This document shows positions 17,487-26,867 of a DNA stretch of 64,000 bases, one piece after another (the first letter of the stretch is position 1; each line of letters starts with the position of its first letter). The notes beneath the pieces are model-generated. The model was given only the letters and a program-made list of their open reading frames with translations, was not told where the DNA came from and made no database searches. Made by a program: the position numbers and the translations under genes. Origin of the DNA: Limnothrix sp. CACIAM 69d (GTDB lineage: Bacteria > Cyanobacteriota > Cyanobacteriia > CACIAM-69d); the NCBI GenBank assembly GCA_001913845.2, contig MKGP02000082.1, positions 102,592 to 166,591 on the forward strand. Reading direction: 5' to 3'.

Positions 17487-19301
17487 ATGTTGTCAGGCAT
17501 AAATCACGGCAAATGGCAGCAGTTAGGGCGATCGGGCGATCGCTTGGCATTGGTGCATCATCTGGGACAAGTCCTGCGGGCTAGGGGTTTGGGCCTTGTC
17601 CGGGCGATCGGGCTGTTGGTTGGGTTCGCGGGCATTACGGGGGCCCTGTGGTTGGGTTCCGGTGCGGGTTCAACAGCCTGGGCCCTGGACTCATCGTTAT
17701 GGCGATCCACGCTGTCTCTTGCCACTGTTGTTCCCGATGCTGCCCCTGATGCCGCTGCTAACACCCCCCCCGCGTCCCCCACATTTGAGCCGATGAACGG
17801 CCCAGTGCTCAATCAGCGCAATCAAGACATGATGGCGACCGGGCTGAATGGAAACTCGGCCACAGCCAAGGCCACGTCGATTAAGCCCTACCTCGATCGG
17901 GTGCAACAGCAAATCACTGAATTCACCCTCAAGAATGGGATGAAGTTCATTGTGCTGGAGCGTCACCAGGCTCCGGTGGTTTCCTTCATGACCTATGCCA
18001 ATGTGGGCGGCGCGGAAGAGCCGGACGGCAAAACAGGCGTGGCCCACTTCCTGGAGCATTTGGCGTTCAAGGGATCGAGCCGGATTGGCACAACGGATTT
18101 TGAGTCAGAAAAGGCGATTCTCGATCGCATGGATGCCTTGACGGTTCAGTACGAAACGGCCCGCGACCAGGGCAAAGCCGCTGAAGCCCAACAACTGCGC
18201 CAACAGTTGCTGGCTCTGGAACAGCAGGCGCAACCCTTTGTGAAACAAAACGAATTTGGGCGTTTGGTAGAACAGGCGGGCGGTGTGGGACTCAATGCCA
18301 CCACGTCTGCGGATGCCACGCGCTATTTCTATAGTTTTCCGGCCAATAAGCTGGAGTTGTGGATGTCGCTGGAGTCAGAGCGCTTCCTGGATCCGGTGTT
18401 TCGGGAGTTTTATAAGGAACAGGATGTGATCCTGGAAGAACGCCGAATGCGCACGGACAACTCCCCGATCGGGAAGGCCGTGGAAGTGTTTTTGGAAGCA
18501 GCCTTTAAGGTGCATCCTTACCATCGGCCGGTGATTGGCTATGACGAGGACATCCGCAACCTGACTCGGTTGGATGTGCGCCGCTTCTATGAGGCCCATT
18601 ACCCGCCCAATAATCTGACGGCGGTGGTGGTGGGGGATGTGATGCCGACGGAGGTGAAGCGGCTGGCGGAAATTTATTTTGGTCGATTCCAACGGCGGCC
18701 CCTGCCCAATTTGCCGATTCCGGTGGAACCGCGCCAAACGGCAACCCGATCGGTCAATTTGCAGCTTGAATCGCAGCCTTGGTACTTGGAGGGCTATCAC
18801 GCACCGGCTAAGACGGATCCCGACTATGTGGTCTATGAGGCGATCGCCAGTTTGCTCTCTGATGGGCGCACGTCTCGCCTTTACCAGTCGGTGGTGCAGG
18901 AGAAGCAATTGGCCCTTTCGATCGCGGGTTTATACGGGTTTCCGGGCGATCGCTACCCAACGCTGATGCTGTTTTATGCCCTGAGCGCACCGGATCATTC
19001 CGTGGATGAAATTGCGGTGGAACTGCATCGCCAACTCGATCACCTGAAAAATGAGCCGGTGAGCGAGGCGGAACTAGAGCGCGTAAAAACCCAAGCCAGA
19101 GCCAACCAACTGCGGGCGATCGACTCCAACAGCACCATGGCGGCCCTGCTGGCGGAATATCAAGCTAAAACGGGCAATTGGCGCAATTTGTTTGCGGAGC
19201 TAGATCGAATTGGTTCGATTTCGCCGGCCGATGTGCAGCGGGTGGCCCGCAAGACCTTCACCCCTGAAAATCGCACGGTGCTGAAGCTATTGCCCAAATA
19301 G
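17487..19301 (+). CDS. M16-family zinc peptidase (active-type subunit)
   Basis: The 604-aa protein has an N-terminal hydrophobic segment (about 40-65) that is a signal peptide or membrane anchor. The M16 inverted zinc motif HFLEH lies at about 187-191, and the downstream glutamate segment (EERRMR) completes the site. Two roughly 200-residue M16 halves follow, with the C-terminal half carrying the R/Y region (DGRTSRLYQSVV). The insert between HFLEH and the glutamate, about 100 residues with a Gln-rich helix, is longer than in the common family. It probably degrades peptides in the periplasm together with the next gene product. ATG at 17487 is chosen over TTG at 17478. Confidence 0.92.
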   Translation: MLSGINHGKWQQLGRSGDRLALVHHLGQVLRARGLGLVRAIGLLVGFAGITGALWLGSGAGSTAWALDSSLWRSTLSLATVVPDAAPDAAANTPPASPTFEPMNGPVLNQRNQDMMATGLNGNSATAKATSIKPYLDRVQQQITEFTLKNGMKFIVLERHQAPVVSFMTYANVGGAEEPDGKTGVAHFLEHLAFKGSSRIGTTDFESEKAILDRMDALTVQYETARDQGKAAEAQQLRQQLLALEQQAQPFVKQNEFGRLVEQAGGVGLNATTSADATRYFYSFPANKLELWMSLESERFLDPVFREFYKEQDVILEERRMRTDNSPIGKAVEVFLEAAFKVHPYHRPVIGYDEDIRNLTRLDVRRFYEAHYPPNNLTAVVVGDVMPTEVKRLAEIYFGRFQRRPLPNLPIPVEPRQTATRSVNLQLESQPWYLEGYHAPAKTDPDYVVYEAIASLLSDGRTSRLYQSVVQEKQLALSIAGLYGFPGDRYPTLMLFYALSAPDHSVDEIAVELHRQLDHLKNEPVSEAELERVKTQARANQLRAIDSNSTMAALLAEYQAKTGNWRNLFAELDRIGSISPADVQRVARKTFTPENRTVLKLLPK

Positions 19302-19473
19302 CCTTTGGGGCGATCGGGTGAGGAGGCTGAATGGCGCAAAAGTGGCCCATTCAGTCACGCTTCAAAAGCTCCCAGCCAGCAGCGGCGATCCAAAAAGTGG
19401 TGATGCAAAAAGCGGCGATCTACAAAGCAGCGATCCAAACGCTGTCGCCCAATAGCCAGCATTCCAACATCCA

Positions 19474-19539
19474 GGATCCAGAATTCAAGATCCAAAATTC
19501 AAGATCCAGAATTCAAGATCCAGAATTCAAGATCCAAAA
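19474..19539. repeat. 14-bp tandem repeat, about 4.7 copies
   Basis: The unit GATCCAGAATTCAA occurs at 19474, 19488 (one change), 19502 and 19516, with a partial fifth copy. It lies between the two M16 genes and gives a spurious 80-aa open frame. Confidence 0.9.
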
Positions 19540-19588
19540 TCGAGAACAAAACGCAAGGCGCAAGGTTCATTGAGGGTACAGAGTAGCC

Positions 19589-21115
19589 ATGAAGGTTTTT
19601 CGTTCGATCGGGGCGCGCCGTTCCCCGCAACAGTTCGCAGCCCAGCCCCGGCGCGATCGGCGCTGGCGGTGGTTGACCATTGCCCTGTTGGTGGGGTTGT
19701 TGGTGTTGGGAGTGCGACAGCCGGCCGTGGCTGATACCCCCAGGCATTACACAGAGTTGCAATTACCGCCGCCGCCGGAGGTGAAGCTGCCGGATTACGA
19801 TCGCTTCCAATTGGCCAACGGCCTGACGGTCTATTTAGTAGAAGACCATGAACTGCCCTTGGTTGGGGGCCGGGCCATTGTGCGGACGGGATCCCGGTGG
19901 GAACCGGAAGATCTGACCGGCTTGGCCGACGTAGTGGGGGATGTGTTGCGATCGGGAGGCACTCAGCAGCACGATGCCGCCACGTTGGATCAACTCCTGG
20001 AAGACCGGGCCGCCTCGATCGAGTCCAGTATTGGTACTGCTTCCGGTAGTGTCAGCTTCAGCGCCCTCAGCGAGGATCTGGAATCGGTCTTCGGCTGGTT
20101 TACGGAAGTGTTGCGATCGCCCGCCTTTGCTCCGGAAAAAATTGCCCTCGCCAAAACCCAACTGCGGGGGAACATTGCCCGGCGCAACGACGACCCCGAC
20201 GGCATCGCCAGTCGTGAGTTTGACAAATTGCTCTACGGAGCCAGCAGCCCCTACGCCCGCACGGTGGAATATGCCACGCTTGATCGCATCGATCGCCCGG
20301 CCGTGGAGTCGTTCTATCGGCGCTATTTCGTGCCCCAGAACATCATCTTGGGTATTTCCGGGGACTTTGATCGCACAGCCATGCGCCGCCTGATCGAAGC
20401 CCGCCTGGGCGACTGGCAACCGGGCCCCAACCGCGAAAATTCGCTACCCGCCGTCAGCCAAGTGCAGACCAGCGGCGTGTTTGTGGTCGATCGGCCCCAG
20501 CTCACCCAAAGCTCCGTTGTTCTTGGTCACCTGGGCGGCCTCGTTAGCAATGCCGACTACCCCGCCATGGCCGTCCTCAATGATGTGCTGAATGGCTTTG
20601 GGGGTCGCCTGTTTAACGAACTACGATCGCGCCAGGGCCTTGCTTACTCGGTCTATGGCTACTGGAGTCCGAACTATGACTTTCCTGGCACTTTCCAAGC
20701 CGGTGGCCAGACTCGCTCCGAAGGAACTGTGCCCCTCATTCAAGGCTTAAAGGCAGAAATTGCCAAAGTCCGGAGCCAACCAATTAGTAATCAAGAGTTG
20801 AACTTTGCCAAGGAATCAGCTCTCAATTCCTTCATTTTCAATTTTGCTGACCCGTCTCAAACCCTCGGCCGATTGATGACCTACGATTACTACGGTTATC
20901 CTTCTGATTTTATTTTCCGCTACCAAAAAGCCGTTCAATCAACCACGATCGAGGATGTGCAACGGGCAGCCCAGACCTATCTAAAACCTGATCAATTGGT
21001 GACCTTGGTGGTGGGAAATCAGAAAGCAATTCAGCCACCACTCAATCAATTAGGACAGCCGGTGACCGCTTTGGATGTCACAATTCCCGGTGTACCCACT
21101 GGCCGCAATTCTTGA
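19589..21115 (+). CDS. M16-family peptidase homologue lacking the zinc motif
   Basis: The 508-aa protein has a basic start and a hydrophobic segment (about 30-47), suggesting export. The M16 fold is clear: FQLANGLTVYLVEDHELPLV, then GRLFNELRSRQGLAYSVYGY near residue 350. Where active members have HxxEH, this one reads LADVVGDVLRSGG, so zinc ligands and catalytic glutamate are gone. In heterodimeric bacterial M16 peptidases one subunit keeps the zinc site and the other supplies the R/Y substrate-binding site; the RQGLAYSVY segment fits the latter. It follows the active-type gene by 287 nt, so the pair probably forms one enzyme. Confidence 0.9.
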   Translation: MKVFRSIGARRSPQQFAAQPRRDRRWRWLTIALLVGLLVLGVRQPAVADTPRHYTELQLPPPPEVKLPDYDRFQLANGLTVYLVEDHELPLVGGRAIVRTGSRWEPEDLTGLADVVGDVLRSGGTQQHDAATLDQLLEDRAASIESSIGTASGSVSFSALSEDLESVFGWFTEVLRSPAFAPEKIALAKTQLRGNIARRNDDPDGIASREFDKLLYGASSPYARTVEYATLDRIDRPAVESFYRRYFVPQNIILGISGDFDRTAMRRLIEARLGDWQPGPNRENSLPAVSQVQTSGVFVVDRPQLTQSSVVLGHLGGLVSNADYPAMAVLNDVLNGFGGRLFNELRSRQGLAYSVYGYWSPNYDFPGTFQAGGQTRSEGTVPLIQGLKAEIAKVRSQPISNQELNFAKESALNSFIFNFADPSQTLGRLMTYDYYGYPSDFIFRYQKAVQSTTIEDVQRAAQTYLKPDQLVTLVVGNQKAIQPPLNQLGQPVTALDVTIPGVPTGRNS

Positions 21116-21133
21116 CCTATTTGTCCGTAGGGG

Positions 21134-21153
21134 CAAGGGGCTTAAGCCCCTTG
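21134..21153. repeat. Perfect 20-bp palindrome (family A core)
   Basis: CAAGGGGCTTAAGCCCCTTG lies 19 nt after the M16 gene. It may act as a hairpin at the transcript end, since TTGTCTGG follows, but a T-run is missing. Related copies are at 22175, 25273, 45058, 45093 and 45128. Confidence 0.8.
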
Positions 21154-21244
21154 TCTGGTCAGGTTGTTTTGAGCTGGTAACGTATCAAGTTTGATCGCTC
21201 AAGTTTGCTCGCTCAAATTTGATTTTTCAGAACTTCTTTGAACA

Positions 21245-22066
21245 TTAACGAGCTGAATTGGTTGTGGTTAACCATTGAGAAAACGGTTGGGCAAATTGCT
21301 CAAGGCTGAGACAATGAATCCGATCGCTCTGGGTTGCTTGGGCGCGATCGCCCTCAGTGTTATAACCCCAATTAGCCAAGAATAACTCCACTTGATCCAA
21401 CGCTGGTTCTTGGATCACCTTATTCAGGGTTGGCAGCATATCTTCCACAAACCAAATATTGGACTTTTGCCCAATCCATTGCTTTAGGGTGCTGGCTTTC
21501 GGTTGTCGGGTTGCTTTCCCAAAGATCGCCAATGATTGATGATTAACCCCTGCCCGATCGAGCAGTTGCCGCACGAACCGCTCTTCTTTGGTGGTAATAA
21601 TCACAACTTCCAAAGAGGAGTAGGCATTGGCTGAATTGAGCCAGGTTTTTAATTGCTCAATCACGCCTGGAAAGAAGCGATGCAATGCCAACCAGCCGTC
21701 CAGATCTTCCCGAATCCACCGATCGCGGTTGCTGTCTAATTGTTGTGACAGTTGGGCCGCTGTTAATTGATCGCGCTGCACGATGGTCTCCGCAATCGAT
21801 CGCCAATGGGATTGAATTTCTGCGATCGAGCGCCCATCCACCAAGGCTTGAATTAAAACGGGCATTTCCCAACCCGTTTCGATCACGGGCCGAAGTCGAT
21901 AGAATGATTCCGCTAGCTCTGGGGCGATCGGGTCAGCTAATTGCCACAGTTCCTGATGGGTTTTGCGAGCAATTTCAAAATATTCCAACAGTCCATCACA
22001 GAGGACTCCATCAAAGTCCAAAGCTAATAAATCGGGCGGTAGGGTAGGTTCAGAACTAGAGATCAT
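21245..22066 (-). CDS. HAD-superfamily hydrolase
   Basis: The 273-aa protein carries HAD motif I as LDFDGVLCDG (about 16-25; nucleophile Asp18, acid/base Asp20). Motif II is probably VVIITTK (about 155-161), and motif III/IV is in the IWFVEDML segment (about 199-206), where ED supplies the acidic pair. A helical cap of about 100 residues sits between motifs I and II. The expected reaction is phosphate-ester hydrolysis in the cytosol; the substrate is unknown. A MITE-like element follows its start codon region, between it and the ion-channel gene. Confidence 0.88.
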   Translation of the reverse strand: MISSSEPTLPPDLLALDFDGVLCDGLLEYFEIARKTHQELWQLADPIAPELAESFYRLRPVIETGWEMPVLIQALVDGRSIAEIQSHWRSIAETIVQRDQLTAAQLSQQLDSNRDRWIREDLDGWLALHRFFPGVIEQLKTWLNSANAYSSLEVVIITTKEERFVRQLLDRAGVNHQSLAIFGKATRQPKASTLKQWIGQKSNIWFVEDMLPTLNKVIQEPALDQVELFLANWGYNTEGDRAQATQSDRIHCLSLEQFAQPFSQWLTTTNSAR

Positions 22067-22118
22067 AGGTTGATTGACTTAATGCTAATTGAGGCAAAAC
22101 CAGTTGAGTTAAGCCTAA

Positions 22119-22248
22119 AAGGGTGTTTGAAAAGCCAAAATTGCTACCCTGTATGCCCCAGGGATCGGTGTAGACAAGGGACTTGAGCATCTTGCTCCCA
22201 CAACTATTGGTGTTTGGCACAGGCCAAAAGATACTTTTCAAACATCCT
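22119..22248. mobile_element. 130-bp MITE-like element (family C)
   Basis: Inverted ends AGGGTGTTTGAAAAG (22120-22134) and CTTTTCAAACATCCT (22234-22248) match at 14 of 15 positions. CTAA occurs on both sides and may be the target duplication. A degenerate family A palindrome (22175-22194) lies inside. There is no coding capacity. Confidence 0.7.
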
Positions 22249-22263
22249 CTAAGAGATCGTGAC

Positions 22264-23094
22264 TTATAAATCAGCAATGTCATCGGCAGAACTGGGCAAA
22301 GCCGCTCCACAACGACGGCAATAACTGGCATCTGGGTCATGAAAAATCAGGCCGCAGCGATCGCAGGCATTGCGAATTTTATCGTTGGTGTTCACAAAGC
22401 TTTTGATCAAATCGCTAATTTGCCAAGGAATGATGGCAATTCCTGACAAGATCATCAAAACAGTCACTAATTTCCCCGCCTTGGAAACCGGAGTAATATC
22501 CCCATAACCCACGGTGGTCATGGTAACCACTGCGAAATAAAAGGCATCTAAGAAATTTTCAATAACAGTGGGATTTTTAGGATGTTCAACTTGATAAATT
22601 AAGCCGGAATAAATAAAAACAATCGAAAAAAGAGTGAACAAAATGCGAGTGATGATCAGGCGATCGTCCGCCGCCAGCCATTGGGGAATGTAGCGGCGAT
22701 CGAGAAAGCGCACCAAGCGTAACACCCGAAACCACCGCAACAACCGCAAAAACCGCACATCCCAAAACCCAATCAACAGCGGCGCGATCGCGATCGCATC
22801 AATGATTGCGTAAGGACTAAAAACATAGCGCCACTTCTGTTCTGCACACCACAGCCGCAAAGCATATTCCACCGCAAACACCCCGGCCAGCATTCGGTTG
22901 CCTACGGTCAAAACCATCCGCAATTGATCATCAATTGTGAAGGTTTCAATCACGAAGGTCACGGCCGACAACAGAATTGAAACGGCAATGGCCCCGTTGA
23001 CCCAACGGCTCAGGGGTGTTTCCAGATCATCCAGAATGGCGATCACTCGCTGTTGAATGGGAGTGAGCGATCGCCCTGCTTCTACTGCCGTCAT
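22264..23094 (-). CDS. Voltage-gated-type potassium channel with C-terminal zinc ribbon
   Basis: The 276-aa protein has six transmembrane helices. S4 is a clear voltage sensor with regularly spaced arginines (RFLRLLRWFRVLRLVRFLDR, about 115-134). The pore loop carries the K+ selectivity filter TVGYGD (near 198-203). The C-terminus has two CxxC-type pairs (CDRCG and CRRCG) that would bind zinc, a tail unusual for simple Kv channels. It sits in a membrane as a tetramer. The ATG at 23094 follows the stop of the upstream gene by 4 nt, so the two genes are co-transcribed; an earlier start at 23139 would overlap it. Confidence 0.93.
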   Translation of the reverse strand: MTAVEAGRSLTPIQQRVIAILDDLETPLSRWVNGAIAVSILLSAVTFVIETFTIDDQLRMVLTVGNRMLAGVFAVEYALRLWCAEQKWRYVFSPYAIIDAIAIAPLLIGFWDVRFLRLLRWFRVLRLVRFLDRRYIPQWLAADDRLIITRILFTLFSIVFIYSGLIYQVEHPKNPTVIENFLDAFYFAVVTMTTVGYGDITPVSKAGKLVTVLMILSGIAIIPWQISDLIKSFVNTNDKIRNACDRCGLIFHDPDASYCRRCGAALPSSADDIADL

Positions 23095-23098
23095 AGGG

Positions 23099-23527
23099 CT
23101 AGTTGGCGGCGGCGGAATCACTATTCCCGCCATTCCCACCGCCTTTGGTCAAATCCTCAAGGGTGTTCAAAATCAACCGCTTGGCTTGCAAACGCCATCC
23201 CCACTTTTGCACCGTCCAGGCGGCCAAGGTTCCGGCAATCACAAACACAAAGGCGGCCGGCTGTTCCATGGACACACCAATCAGCAACCCAATGCCCGTC
23301 ACTCCCCAAAAGGGCAGAGCGATCGACTGGCGCTGTTTTTCCACAAACTCCGCTAGTTGTCCCCCTTCGGCCAATTCCGCTTTTAATTGTTCCTTGGCTT
23401 GGCGTTGTTCGGTAGCCGAGAGGGTGAGGCCAATTTTGCGGCGCAATTTTTCAACCTTGCGGGCATCGGTGCTGAACTCAGTGAGTTCGTCTTCGGCCAT
23501 CACAATCAAACGTTCAACGGAATTCAT
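23099..23527 (-). CDS. Small membrane protein co-transcribed with the K+ channel
   Basis: The 142-aa protein starts MNSVERLIVMAEDELTEF. Residues 1-70 are a charged helical region with coiled-coil character (KVEKLRRKIGLTLSATEQRQ). Two transmembrane helices follow (about 73-90 and 95-112), then a basic segment and a Gly/Asn-rich tail. Gene order and 4-nt spacing tie it to the downstream channel, so it may be an accessory subunit or simply a neighbour. I do not recognise a named family. Confidence 0.7.
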   Translation of the reverse strand: MNSVERLIVMAEDELTEFSTDARKVEKLRRKIGLTLSATEQRQAKEQLKAELAEGGQLAEFVEKQRQSIALPFWGVTGIGLLIGVSMEQPAAFVFVIAGTLAAWTVQKWGWRLQAKRLILNTLEDLTKGGGNGGNSDSAAAN

Positions 23528-23809
23528 GATCTGGGGTGAAATTTTAGGAGTTAGCAGCCTTGGGGAGCCATGGGAACTGAAAGCCAGCAACAGAACCCAA
23601 GCCTAGGATCGACAATAGTGCAACTTGCGTGCAATTGGCGGGCAATTGGCTGACCGCCAGCGGGCAACCAAGCCGCCTTTGGGCAAGCTTGGGGCGATCG
23701 GGCCCGGTTCCGGCCCGGAAGGCCCCAGCCAAGCCATAATAGAAGCCACTGCCCAAAGTGAGTGCTCGCAAGCGTTCCAGCGAACTGAATCCGCAACCGC
23801 AACCGCGTT

Positions 23810-25207
23810 ATGACTGACTGGCTGACCGATGCTCGTAACCGACTGACTGAGGCGATCGCCCGCTACCGCGATCGGGTGGACTTTTTGGCCATCCGCCTCG
23901 AAGAATCTCAGGGAACCGATATTCTGCTGCGCGGGGGTCGCCTGGAAACCCTCAGCGAAAGCGTGGCGATCGGGGGGCAAGTGCGGGCTTGCCACAAGGG
24001 CGGTTGGGGCTTTGCCAGCTTTAACCGACTGGATACCCTTCTGGAACGATTGGAAGAGGCGATCGCGGCGGCCCATCTGGTGGGGGATGACGAAACCCTG
24101 CTGGCTCCGGTCGCGCCGGTTCAAGCCACCTGCACCCTGCCCTTGGCCGGCACGGATCCCCGGCAGGTGTCCTTATCGGATAAAAAGGCCCTCTGCGACC
24201 ACTACGCAGAAATTTTGCGCGCCGTTGATGGTCGAATCGCCACCACCATGGTGCGCTATGGCGACAGCACCCAACGCACCCTGCTGGCCACCTCCGAAGG
24301 CACACTGCTGGAGCAATCCTGGGTGGATATGGAGATGCGGTTTGCGGCCACGGCCCGTAATGGCGAAACGGTGCAAACGGGCCGGGAAACCACCGGCTCC
24401 CGCAACGGCTATGAAGACCTGACTCAGTTAGATGACCAGGTGCGCGGGGCGGCCCGGCGGGCGGTGGATGCCCTGTCGCTGCCTTCAGTGAAAGCCGGAA
24501 CCTACACAGTAGTGATTGACCCGATTTTGACGGGATTGTTTGTGCACGAGGCGTTTGGGCATTTGTCCGAAGCTGATATGGCCTACGAAAATCCCGATTT
24601 GCTGGAAACCATGAGCCTGGGTCGCCGCTTTGGCCCCGAGAATCTGCAAATTTTTGATGGTGCAGCGCCTGCGGGCCATCGGGGTAGCTATGCCTACGAT
24701 GACGAGGGCACACCGGCCAGCACCACCCAACTGATCACCAACGGCGTGTTGACTGGGCGACTCCATTCCCGGGAAACGGCAGGCCGACTGGAGGAACAGC
24801 CCACGGGAAATGCCCGCTGCTTGAACTATCACTACGCCCCGATCGTCCGGATGACCAACACTTGGATTGAACGTGGCGAAACTCCGGCCGCTGACTTGAT
24901 TGCCGGGATCGAAGAGGGAGTTTATGCACGCAACTGGCTGGGCGGCATGACCAACGGCGAAATGTTCACCTTCACGGCCGGCGAGGCTTGGATGGTGCGC
25001 AATGGTGAACTGGCCGAGCCGGTGCGGGATGTCACCCTGTCGGGCAATGCCTTCAAGACCTTGGCGGACATTGAGGCGATCGGGGACGACTTCTATTGGG
25101 ATGAGTCCGGCGGTTGCGGCAAGGGTGGTCAAAGCGGCCTACCGGTTGGTTGCGGTGGCCCCAGCCTGCGGATCCGCAATGTGGTGGTGGGTGGCGAAGC
25201 GGCCTAG
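23810..25207 (+). CDS. TldD/PmbA-family metalloprotease homologue (TldD type)
   Basis: The 465-aa protein shows the TldD metal motif HEAFGHLSEAD (about 246-256; HExxxH), so it should be the catalytic type. The N-terminal half (1-190) is the family's cage domain. The C-terminal half contains GEMFTFTAGEAWMVRNGE, and a Gly/Cys-rich end (SGGCGKGGQSGLPVGCGGPS). The TldD/TldE complex removes leaders or degrades unfolded peptides in bacteria. A separate tldD-pmbA pair lies at 42-45 kb, so this is an additional paralogue without an adjacent PmbA. Its partner and substrate are unknown. Confidence 0.9.
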   Translation: MTDWLTDARNRLTEAIARYRDRVDFLAIRLEESQGTDILLRGGRLETLSESVAIGGQVRACHKGGWGFASFNRLDTLLERLEEAIAAAHLVGDDETLLAPVAPVQATCTLPLAGTDPRQVSLSDKKALCDHYAEILRAVDGRIATTMVRYGDSTQRTLLATSEGTLLEQSWVDMEMRFAATARNGETVQTGRETTGSRNGYEDLTQLDDQVRGAARRAVDALSLPSVKAGTYTVVIDPILTGLFVHEAFGHLSEADMAYENPDLLETMSLGRRFGPENLQIFDGAAPAGHRGSYAYDDEGTPASTTQLITNGVLTGRLHSRETAGRLEEQPTGNARCLNYHYAPIVRMTNTWIERGETPAADLIAGIEEGVYARNWLGGMTNGEMFTFTAGEAWMVRNGELAEPVRDVTLSGNAFKTLADIEAIGDDFYWDESGGCGKGGQSGLPVGCGGPSLRIRNVVVGGEAA

Positions 25208-25320
25208 GGGCTGTCATTGCCTCCTAGGCGTAGGCTGAAGCGGCTGATTTTCCATGCCTCGATCATCGTGGACAAGGGGCTTTAGCCCCTTGCTACTCAC
25301 GATTTCTCAACGGCAACATC
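25205..25320. repeat. Degenerate copy of the family A element
   Basis: The start TAGGGGCTGTC, then AGGCTGAAGCGGCTGATTTT, then TGCCTCGAT and CAAGGGGCTTTAGCCCCTTG (25273-25292) follow the same order as in the element at 44992. The right terminal repeat is not recognisable. It directly follows the TldD-type gene and could fold into a hairpin at its transcript end. Confidence 0.65.
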
Positions 25321-25469
25321 AGGATTTTGGGTGATTTGGCGACGGTTCCAAGGCCTTTGGGTTGCCAGAACGGCTCTCCAAACCTGATTGAACGTTTTAG
25401 ATTTGTCGTGCCACCACTGTCTATCAATTTTGGCTTGAGTTTAGGAATCGCTTAAGGATGTAATCGCCG

Positions 25470-26867
25470 ATGGTTGCCACAGCAAGGGTTAGCAGCGGAT
25501 CTCCCACGGGTTACATGGCTGCCGGTTGGGCGGAGGAATATCGATCGCGCCGGGCCCGGTTGCTGGAAAAAATCGGCTCCGGGGTGGCCATTTTCCGCAG
25601 TGCGCCCCATGCGGTGATGCACAACGATGTGGAATATAACTACCGCCAGGACAGCGATTTTTATTACGTGACCGGGTTTGATGAACCAGCGGCCGTGGCA
25701 GTGCTGGCCCCTAACCACGAGGAACATCAATTCATTCTATTTGTGCGCCCTAAGGATCGGCTGGCGGAAACTTGGTCGGGGCGGCGGCTGGGGGTGGAGG
25801 CGGCCAAAGAGGCGATCGGGGCAGACGTGGTTTACCCGATCGAGGAGTTAACCGCCAAGCTGCCGCAATACCTGCAAACGGGCGATCGCATCTTCTATAG
25901 CCTGGGCCATGATCCCCACTTTGATGCGCAGATCCTGGATCTGTGGAAACAGCAACGACGGGGTTACTTCCGCAAGGGGCGCGGCCCGGTGGCCCTCGAA
26001 GACCCGATCGCCCGCCTGCACCAACTGCGAAACATTAAATCTCCGTTGGAACTGGCGGCCATGCGCCAAGCGGCCGACATCGCCGCCGAGGCCCACCAGC
26101 GGGCCATGGAGATGGCGCGGCCTGGCTGTTGGGAATATGAAGTGCAGGCGGAACTCGATCGGCTTTGTCGATCGCGCGGCGGCTGGGGGCCGGCTTACCC
26201 GGCGATCGTCGCCACCGGGGAAAACGCCTGCATCCTGCATTACGTGGAAAACAACTGCAAATTGCAAGCTGGTGACCTATTGCTGATTGATGCCGGTTGC
26301 GCCTACGGCTACTACAACAGCGATATCACCCGCACCTTCCCGGTAAATGGCCGCTTCAGCCCCGAGCAACAGGCCCTCTACGAGCTAGTGTTGGCGGCCC
26401 AGATGGCAGCGATCGCAGCGGTCAAACCCGGTGATCCCTATAGCAACGTCCATGACGTGGCCCTGAAAGTATTGGTTGAAGGGCTACTGGACTTGGGGCT
26501 GATGGTCGGTAGCGTAGAACAAATCATTGAAAAAGAACTGTACCGTCCCTTCTATCCCCACCGCACCAGTCATTGGCTGGGATTGGATGTGCATGATGTG
26601 GGGGTCTATACCTATGGCGATGATCCCTGCTATCTCCAGCCGGGTCAGGTGCTGACGGTGGAACCAGGCCTCTACATTGCGCCGGACATCGAACCGAAGC
26701 AGCCCGGCGAGGAAGATGATTGGCCCGCTCAACCGGAAGTGCCAGAACAGTGGCGTGGGATTGGGATTCGGATTGAGGATGATGTGTTGGTGACCGAGGG
26801 CGGCCATGACGTGCTGACGGCCGCTGTGCCTAAACAGGTTGCTGATCTGACTTGGGGCAAGGACTAG
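25470..26867 (+). CDS. pepP: Xaa-Pro aminopeptidase (aminopeptidase P)
   Basis: The 465-aa enzyme cleaves the N-terminal residue from peptides with proline in second position. The N-terminal domain (20-150) has the family start (VAIFRSAPHAVMHNDVEYNY, then DSDFYYVTGF). The pita-bread catalytic domain holds the five metal ligands: Asp in LLIDAGCAYG, Asp in NSDITRTFP, His in HRTSHWLGLDVHD, Glu in VEPGLY and Glu in IRIEDDVL. Length and motifs match PepP of M24B. It is cytosolic and monocistronic. An earlier or later start is possible, because MAAGWAEEYRSRR at residue 16 is also a reasonable beginning. Confidence 0.95.
   Translation: MVATARVSSGSPTGYMAAGWAEEYRSRRARLLEKIGSGVAIFRSAPHAVMHNDVEYNYRQDSDFYYVTGFDEPAAVAVLAPNHEEHQFILFVRPKDRLAETWSGRRLGVEAAKEAIGADVVYPIEELTAKLPQYLQTGDRIFYSLGHDPHFDAQILDLWKQQRRGYFRKGRGPVALEDPIARLHQLRNIKSPLELAAMRQAADIAAEAHQRAMEMARPGCWEYEVQAELDRLCRSRGGWGPAYPAIVATGENACILHYVENNCKLQAGDLLLIDAGCAYGYYNSDITRTFPVNGRFSPEQQALYELVLAAQMAAIAAVKPGDPYSNVHDVALKVLVEGLLDLGLMVGSVEQIIEKELYRPFYPHRTSHWLGLDVHDVGVYTYGDDPCYLQPGQVLTVEPGLYIAPDIEPKQPGEEDDWPAQPEVPEQWRGIGIRIEDDVLVTEGGHDVLTAAVPKQVADLTWGKD

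Noticed and set aside
19331..19573. 80-aa plus-strand open frame with repeated IQDPEFKIQN
   Set aside because: The repeats are translated 14-bp tandem DNA repeats; the rest is low complexity without a ribosome site.
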